A stretch of DNA of 11,168 nucleotides from Pseudorhodobacter sp. (GTDB taxonomy: Bacteria > Pseudomonadota > Alphaproteobacteria > Rhodobacterales > Rhodobacteraceae). Below the pieces are notes generated by a model that was not told the DNA's origin, did no database searches, and was given only the letters and a program-made list of their open reading frames with translations. Each line of letters begins with the position of its first letter. Position 1 is the first letter of the stretch. The DNA lies in assembly GCA_024641255.1 (NCBI GenBank), contig JAHEDL010000119.1, forward strand, positions 1-11,168, written 5' to 3'. A program made the translations under genes and the position numbers. Of this stretch, positions 7,386 through 11,168 are shown in pieces.

Positions 7386-8905
7386 AAGTTCGCGCGCAAA
7401 TCGGCATGGTGCTGAACCTTGACAAGTGCATCGGGTGTCACACCTGCTCTGTTACCTGCAAGAACGTCTGGACCAGCCGCGAGGGTGTTGAATACGCCTG
7501 GTTCAACAACGTCGAAACCAAACCGGGGATCGGGTATCCGAAGGATTGGGAAAATCAGAAACGCTGGAACGGGGGCTGGACGCGGTCGAAATCCGGCAAG
7601 CTGACGCCCAAGCAGGGCGGCAAGTGGCGGATTCTGGCGAATATCTTCGCCAACCCCGACCTGCCGGAGATCGACGATTTCTATGAACCCTATGACTTCG
7701 ACTATGACCATCTGAAATCCGCGCCCGACATGCAGGCGTTTCCCACCGCGCGGCCGCGTTCGAAAATCTCGGGCGAGCGGATGGAGAAGATTGAATGGGG
7801 CCCGAACTGGGAAGAAATTCTGGGCGGCGAGTTTGCCAAGCGGTCGCAGGATTACAACTTTGACGGCATCCAGAAGGACATCTACGGCGAATACGAAAAC
7901 ACCTTCATGATGTATCTGCCGCGGCTGTGCGAACACTGCCTGAATCCGGCTTGCGTGGCGTCTTGCCCGTCGGGGGCGATTTACAAGCGCGAAGACGATG
8001 GCGTGGTGCTGATTGATCAGGAAAAATGCCGCGGTTGGCGCATGTGCGTGTCGGGCTGCCCGTACAAGAAGATTTATTACAACTGGTCGTCGGGCAAATC
8101 GGAAAAATGCACGCTGTGCTATCCGCGTCTGGAAAGCGGCCAGCCGACGGTGTGTTCGGAAACCTGCGTCGGGCGCATCCGCTATCTGGGGGTGATGCTG
8201 TATGACGCCGACAAGATCGCCGAAGCGGCCAGCGTGCCGGATGAGAAGAACCTGTATGACGCGCAACTGGGGGTGTTCCTTGACCCGAACGACCCCGAGG
8301 TGATCGCGGCGGCGCGTAAGGAAGGCATTCCGGAAGACTGGATCAAGGGCGCGCGCAATTCGCCGATCTGGAAGATGGCGATGGAATGGAAGATCGCCTT
8401 CCCGCTGCACCCCGAATACCGCACGCTGCCGATGGTGTGGTATATTCCGCCGCTGTCGCCGATTCAGAATGCGGCGGCTGCGGGGCAGATCGCCCAGCAA
8501 GACGACATGCCGGACGTGAAATCGCTGCGGATTCCGGTGCGTTATCTGGCGAATATGCTGACGGCGGGCGACGAGGCACCGGTGGTGTCGGCGCTGGAAC
8601 GGATGCTGGCGATGCGGTCTTACATGCGGTCGAAAACCGTGGATGGGGTGATCAATCTGGGCGTGGCGCAGCGGGTTGGCCTGACGCCGTTGCAGATCGA
8701 CGAGATGTATCAACTGATGGCGATTGCCAATTACGAAGATCGTTTCGTGATCCCGACCACCCACCGCGAAATGGTCGAGCAAGCCTATGATCTGAAAACC
8801 GGCTGCGGCTTTACCGATGGCAACGGCTGTTCGTCGGGGTCTTCGGGCGGCAAATTGTTTGGCGGCGGCAAGAAGTTCCGTTCGCCTTCGGAGTTTCTGT
8901 CATGA
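7382..8905 (+). CDS. narH: Respiratory nitrate reductase, iron-sulfur beta subunit
   Basis: NarH relays electrons from the NarI hemes to NarG through three [4Fe-4S] clusters and one [3Fe-4S] cluster. The 507-residue protein shows four cysteine groups in the E. coli order: C16, C19, C22 and C26 (CIGCHTCSVTC); C183, C186, C191 and C195 (CEHCLNPACVASC); C216, W219, C222 and C226 (CRGWRMCVSGC); and C243, C246, C258 and C262. Tryptophan at 219 in place of a cysteine is the family mark of the [3Fe-4S] site. The C-terminal 40 residues are rich in glycine and serine. The start ATG overlaps the narG stop (ATGA), which implies translational coupling of two subunits needed in equal amounts. An in-frame ATG at 7346 lies inside narG and would add a non-conserved extension, so it was not used. 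The stop overlaps narJ in the same way. Confidence 0.98.
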   Translation: MKVRAQIGMVLNLDKCIGCHTCSVTCKNVWTSREGVEYAWFNNVETKPGIGYPKDWENQKRWNGGWTRSKSGKLTPKQGGKWRILANIFANPDLPEIDDFYEPYDFDYDHLKSAPDMQAFPTARPRSKISGERMEKIEWGPNWEEILGGEFAKRSQDYNFDGIQKDIYGEYENTFMMYLPRLCEHCLNPACVASCPSGAIYKREDDGVVLIDQEKCRGWRMCVSGCPYKKIYYNWSSGKSEKCTLCYPRLESGQPTVCSETCVGRIRYLGVMLYDADKIAEAASVPDEKNLYDAQLGVFLDPNDPEVIAAARKEGIPEDWIKGARNSPIWKMAMEWKIAFPLHPEYRTLPMVWYIPPLSPIQNAAAAGQIAQQDDMPDVKSLRIPVRYLANMLTAGDEAPVVSALERMLAMRSYMRSKTVDGVINLGVAQRVGLTPLQIDEMYQLMAIANYEDRFVIPTTHREMVEQAYDLKTGCGFTDGNGCSSGSSGGKLFGGGKKFRSPSEFLS

Positions 8906-9600
8906 TCAGCTTCAAAGCGTTGTCAGCCTTGCTGACCTATCCAAGCGAAGAGTTGCAGGCGGCGGTTCCGGCCATTCGCGCGGCATTGCACGATGATGGC
9001 CTGATTGGCCCGCATCGCCATGCCGTGCTGGAGCCGCTGCTGGTGCATCTGGCAGAGGCCGATCTGACCGATCTGCAGGAAGAATATGTGCTGCTGTTTG
9101 ACCGGTCGCGCACGCTGTCGTTGAACCTGTTCGAACATATTCACGGTGAAAGCCGGGATCGTGGCGGCGCAATGGTGGATCTTTTAGACACCTACCGTGC
9201 GGCGGGATTTGATTTGGCTGGAACCGAACTGCCTGACCATCTGCCGGTGCTGTTGGAGTTCTTGTCAACGCAAAGCCTTGCAGCAGCGCAAGAAATGTTG
9301 GGCGATGCCGGGCATATTCTGGTGGCGCTTGCCGAACGGCTGACGCGGCGGGGCAGCCGCTATGCGGCGGTGCTAGAGGCGCTGGTGGCGCTTTCGCAAG
9401 CGCCCGCTGACAGCGCCGAGGCGCAAATCCTGTTGGCCGAAGCCGATGACAACCCCGAAGACCTTGCGGCGCTGGATGCGGTCTGGACCGAAGCACAGGT
9501 GACTTTCGGGCCAGACCCGAACGCCGGTTGCCCGATAAGCCGGGATATTTTGGCGCGGATGGCGGTGCCTGCCGCCGCCACAATTGCCGCCGCAGAATAG
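8902..9600 (+). CDS. narJ: Nitrate reductase assembly chaperone NarJ
   Basis: This 232-residue cytoplasmic protein is a member of the NarJ/TorD (redox enzyme maturation) chaperone family; E. coli NarJ has 236 residues. It is not part of the final enzyme. It binds apo-NarG, allows molybdenum cofactor insertion and controls docking of NarGH on NarI. The family core is clear: YVLLFDRSRTLSLNLFEHIH followed by GESRDRGGAMVDLL (about residues 62-95), and ELPDHLPVLLEFL (109-121). The rest is helical with an acidic, alanine-rich tail. The ATG overlaps the narH stop by 4 bp, and GGAG at 8890-8893 serves as ribosome binding site. narI follows after 9 bases, with an AGGAG that overlaps the narJ stop. Confidence 0.96.
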   Translation: MISFKALSALLTYPSEELQAAVPAIRAALHDDGLIGPHRHAVLEPLLVHLAEADLTDLQEEYVLLFDRSRTLSLNLFEHIHGESRDRGGAMVDLLDTYRAAGFDLAGTELPDHLPVLLEFLSTQSLAAAQEMLGDAGHILVALAERLTRRGSRYAAVLEALVALSQAPADSAEAQILLAEADDNPEDLAALDAVWTEAQVTFGPDPNAGCPISRDILARMAVPAAATIAAAE

Positions 9601-9609
9601 GAGATCACG

Positions 9610-10302
9610 ATGCACCACTTCATCTATGGGATTTACCCCTATATCGCGATCAGCGTGATGATCATCGCATCTATCGCGCGGTATGAACGCGACCCGTTTA
9701 CCTGGAAATCAAAATCCAGCCAGTTGTTGCGCAAGCGGCAATTCATCATCGGATCGGTGTTGTTTCACCTTGGAGTGTTGGTGATTTTTGCTGGCCATTT
9801 CGTGGGGTTGCTGACGCCGATCTGGGTGTTTGATGCCTTGGGGATCAGCCACGGTGCCAAGCAAGTGCTGGCCGTGGTGGCGGGCGGTGCGGCCGGGCTG
9901 ATGGCGCTGGTGGGGGGCGGCATTTTGCTGAACCGGCGGCTGAACGACCCGCGTATTCGCGCCCATTCCAGCTTTGCCGATACGGCGATTTTGGCGCTGC
10001 TGCTGGCGCAGTTGGTGCTGGGGGTTGGCACGATTTATGTGTCGTTGCAGCATCTTGACGGGCACGAGATGACCACGTTTATGGCTTGGGCACAGGGGAT
10101 TTTGACCTTCCGGGCCGATGCGGCAGATCAGATCGTCAATGCCAGCTGGATCTTCAAGACGCATATCTTTCTGGGGCTGACGATATTTCTGTTGTTCCCG
10201 TTCACCCGGCTGGTTCACATCATCTCGGCTCCGCTGCGCTATCTGTGGCGGCCCGGCTATCAGATCGTGCGCACGCGCAAACACAAGCATCCGGCGGAGT
10301 AA
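9610..10302 (+). CDS. narI: Respiratory nitrate reductase, cytochrome b gamma subunit
   Basis: NarI is the membrane anchor that oxidises quinol near the periplasmic side and passes electrons to NarH through two b hemes. The 230-residue sequence has five expected membrane helices. The heme ligands can be placed as H53 and H63 (LFHLGVLVIFAGHF) and H185 and H203 (KTHIFLGL, RLVHIIS), matching H56, H66, H187 and H205 of E. coli NarI. The basic C-terminus (RTRKHKHPAE) should lie in the cytoplasm near NarGH. AGGAG at 9599-9603 is 6 bases before the ATG. The next gene begins 3 bases after the stop. Confidence 0.97.
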   Translation: MHHFIYGIYPYIAISVMIIASIARYERDPFTWKSKSSQLLRKRQFIIGSVLFHLGVLVIFAGHFVGLLTPIWVFDALGISHGAKQVLAVVAGGAAGLMALVGGGILLNRRLNDPRIRAHSSFADTAILALLLAQLVLGVGTIYVSLQHLDGHEMTTFMAWAQGILTFRADAADQIVNASWIFKTHIFLGLTIFLLFPFTRLVHIISAPLRYLWRPGYQIVRTRKHKHPAE

Positions 10303-10305
10303 GCG

Positions 10306-11088
10306 ATGAAACCTTTGCTTCCAGACGTGATCGTCAATGGCGAGTTGATCGAAGCCGCACGCATTGCCGCCGAGGCGCAGAACCACCCCGCGCCGCAGGG
10401 CAAACCGGGGCTGGCGTGGCAGGCGGCCGCGCGTGCGCTGGCAGTGCGGGCGCTGCTGTTGCAAGAGGCGCAGCGGCGGGGTTTGGTGGCGGATGTGCAG
10501 GAAACCTTGCCCGGCCAGCTGGAAACCGAAGCCGAGGCGCTGATCCGGCAGTTGTTGGACGATGCAGTGCAGCCCGAAGCGGTGACAGAGGCCGATCTGC
10601 GGGCGGTCTACGCGGCGCACCCCGACCGGTTCCGCGCCCCGTCCTTGTACGAGGCGGCGCATATTCTGATCCCGCTTGGCCAAGATGCCCATGCCGCCCA
10701 GCATCATGCGCAGGCGGTGCTGGATCAGGTCTTGGCCGACCCGCGGCGGTTTGACGGGCTGGCGCTGGATCATTCCGCCTGTTCGTCAAAGGCCAACGGT
10801 GGCCGCTTGGGGCAGATTTCGGCAGGCGATACCGTGCCGGAGTTTGAGGCGGCGCTGGCGGTGATGCAGGAAGGCCAGATCAACCCGGTCTTGGTGCGGT
10901 CGCGTTATGGCTTTCACATCATCCGGCTGGATGCGCGCGCGCGCGGCGAGGTGTTGCCGTTTGCGGCGGTGCAGGCGCCTTTGCTGGTGGCGCAGGAAAA
11001 AGCGGCTTGGCTGCGCGCATCGCGGGCGTTTATTGCCCGTCTGGCGGCGGCGGCCGAGGTTTCGGGGATCACCCTGAAAGCGGCTTGA
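10306..11088 (+). CDS. Cytoplasmic PpiC/parvulin-type peptidyl-prolyl cis-trans isomerase of the nar operon
   Basis: This 260-residue protein has an alanine-rich helical N-terminal part (about 1-112) and a parvulin domain (about 114-208). The domain shows AAHILI, the HSACSSKANGGRLG turn, VPEFEAAL and RYGFHIIRL. Aligned by eye with Pin1, H119, C159, F180 and H204 fall on the active-site H59, C113, F134 and H157, so it is probably active in proline isomerisation. There is no signal peptide, unlike SurA, PpiD or PrsA, so it should stay in the cytoplasm, as the NifM protein does for nitrogenase. GGAG at 10296-10299 lies inside narI, and the ATG starts 3 bases after the narI stop, so the gene belongs to the operon. 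Similar genes follow narI in other bacteria such as Pseudomonas. A role in maturing a Nar subunit is inferred; the client is unknown. Confidence 0.9.
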   Translation: MKPLLPDVIVNGELIEAARIAAEAQNHPAPQGKPGLAWQAAARALAVRALLLQEAQRRGLVADVQETLPGQLETEAEALIRQLLDDAVQPEAVTEADLRAVYAAHPDRFRAPSLYEAAHILIPLGQDAHAAQHHAQAVLDQVLADPRRFDGLALDHSACSSKANGGRLGQISAGDTVPEFEAALAVMQEGQINPVLVRSRYGFHIIRLDARARGEVLPFAAVQAPLLVAQEKAAWLRASRAFIARLAAAAEVSGITLKAA

Positions 11089-11129
11089 AACATCGCACCG
11101 CGGCTTGCGTCCCGCTGCCCGGTGCAACT

Positions 11130-11160
11130 GGAAGGCTTTGCAAAAGCCTTCCTTCTTTAT
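11130..11160 (+). terminator. Rho-independent terminator of the nar operon
   Basis: GGAAGGCTTT and AAAGCCTTCC form a perfect 10-bp stem around a 3-base loop (GCA), followed by TTCTTTAT. It begins 41 bases after the stop of the isomerase gene. No gene or signal is seen between them. It marks the end of the transcription unit. Confidence 0.88.
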
Positions 11161-11168
11161 AACGGTAA

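Noticed and set aside
7355..8782. A minus-strand open frame of about 475 codons antisense to narH
   Set aside because: Shadow of the conserved narH frame; composition is typical of antisense translation of GC-rich DNA.
9709..10773. A minus-strand open frame of about 354 codons across narI and the isomerase gene
   Set aside because: It crosses two well-supported genes in antisense and gives a low-complexity basic product.

Overview
The window carries a complete respiratory (membrane-bound) nitrate reductase locus. Its order is narR (partial, leftward), then narK, narG, narH, narJ, narI and a parvulin-type peptidyl-prolyl isomerase gene (all rightward), closed by a strong intrinsic terminator. 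The high GC content, GC-rich third codon positions, a cysteine-free FNR-like NarR next to the operon and a fused two-domain NarK heading narGHJI all point to an alphaproteobacterium of the Paracoccus/Rhodobacteraceae type that can respire nitrate or denitrify. The genus cannot be fixed from the sequence alone.

Layout. Bases 1-649 (minus strand) encode a Crp/Fnr-family regulator that lacks the FNR iron-sulfur cysteines and best fits NarR; its last few residues lie beyond the left edge. Bases 650-895 form a divergent control region. It holds a perfect FNR-type palindrome 70 bp before the narK start, a one-mismatch FNR box over the likely narR promoter, two degenerate or overlapping half-site arrangements between them, and a small GC hairpin in the probable narK leader. 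Bases 896-3625 encode a 909-residue NarK1-NarK2 fusion transporter. Bases 3642-10302 encode the catalytic subunit NarG, the iron-sulfur subunit NarH, the chaperone NarJ and the cytochrome b subunit NarI. Bases 10306-11088 encode a cytoplasmic PpiC/parvulin protein. A 10-bp perfect hairpin with a T-rich tail at 11130-11160 ends the unit.

How it works together. NarK imports nitrate (probably H+/nitrate symport by one half and nitrate/nitrite exchange by the other). NarGH, facing the cytoplasm, reduces nitrate to nitrite with electrons passed from quinol through the two hemes of NarI and the iron-sulfur chain of NarH and NarG. NarJ guides Mo-cofactor insertion and assembly, and the terminal PPIase probably helps fold a subunit. 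Junctions are tight (ATGA overlaps at narG/narH and narH/narJ, and gaps of 3-16 bp elsewhere), so narKGHJI-ppi is most likely one transcript. It would be switched on by an FNR homologue under low oxygen and by NarR in response to nitrate or nitrite.

Novelty. All genes belong to known families and the arrangement is known. I found no undescribed system. The points most worth a second look are the clustered FNR/NarR sites in the divergent promoter, the NarK fusion with its charged linker, and the operon-borne PPIase.
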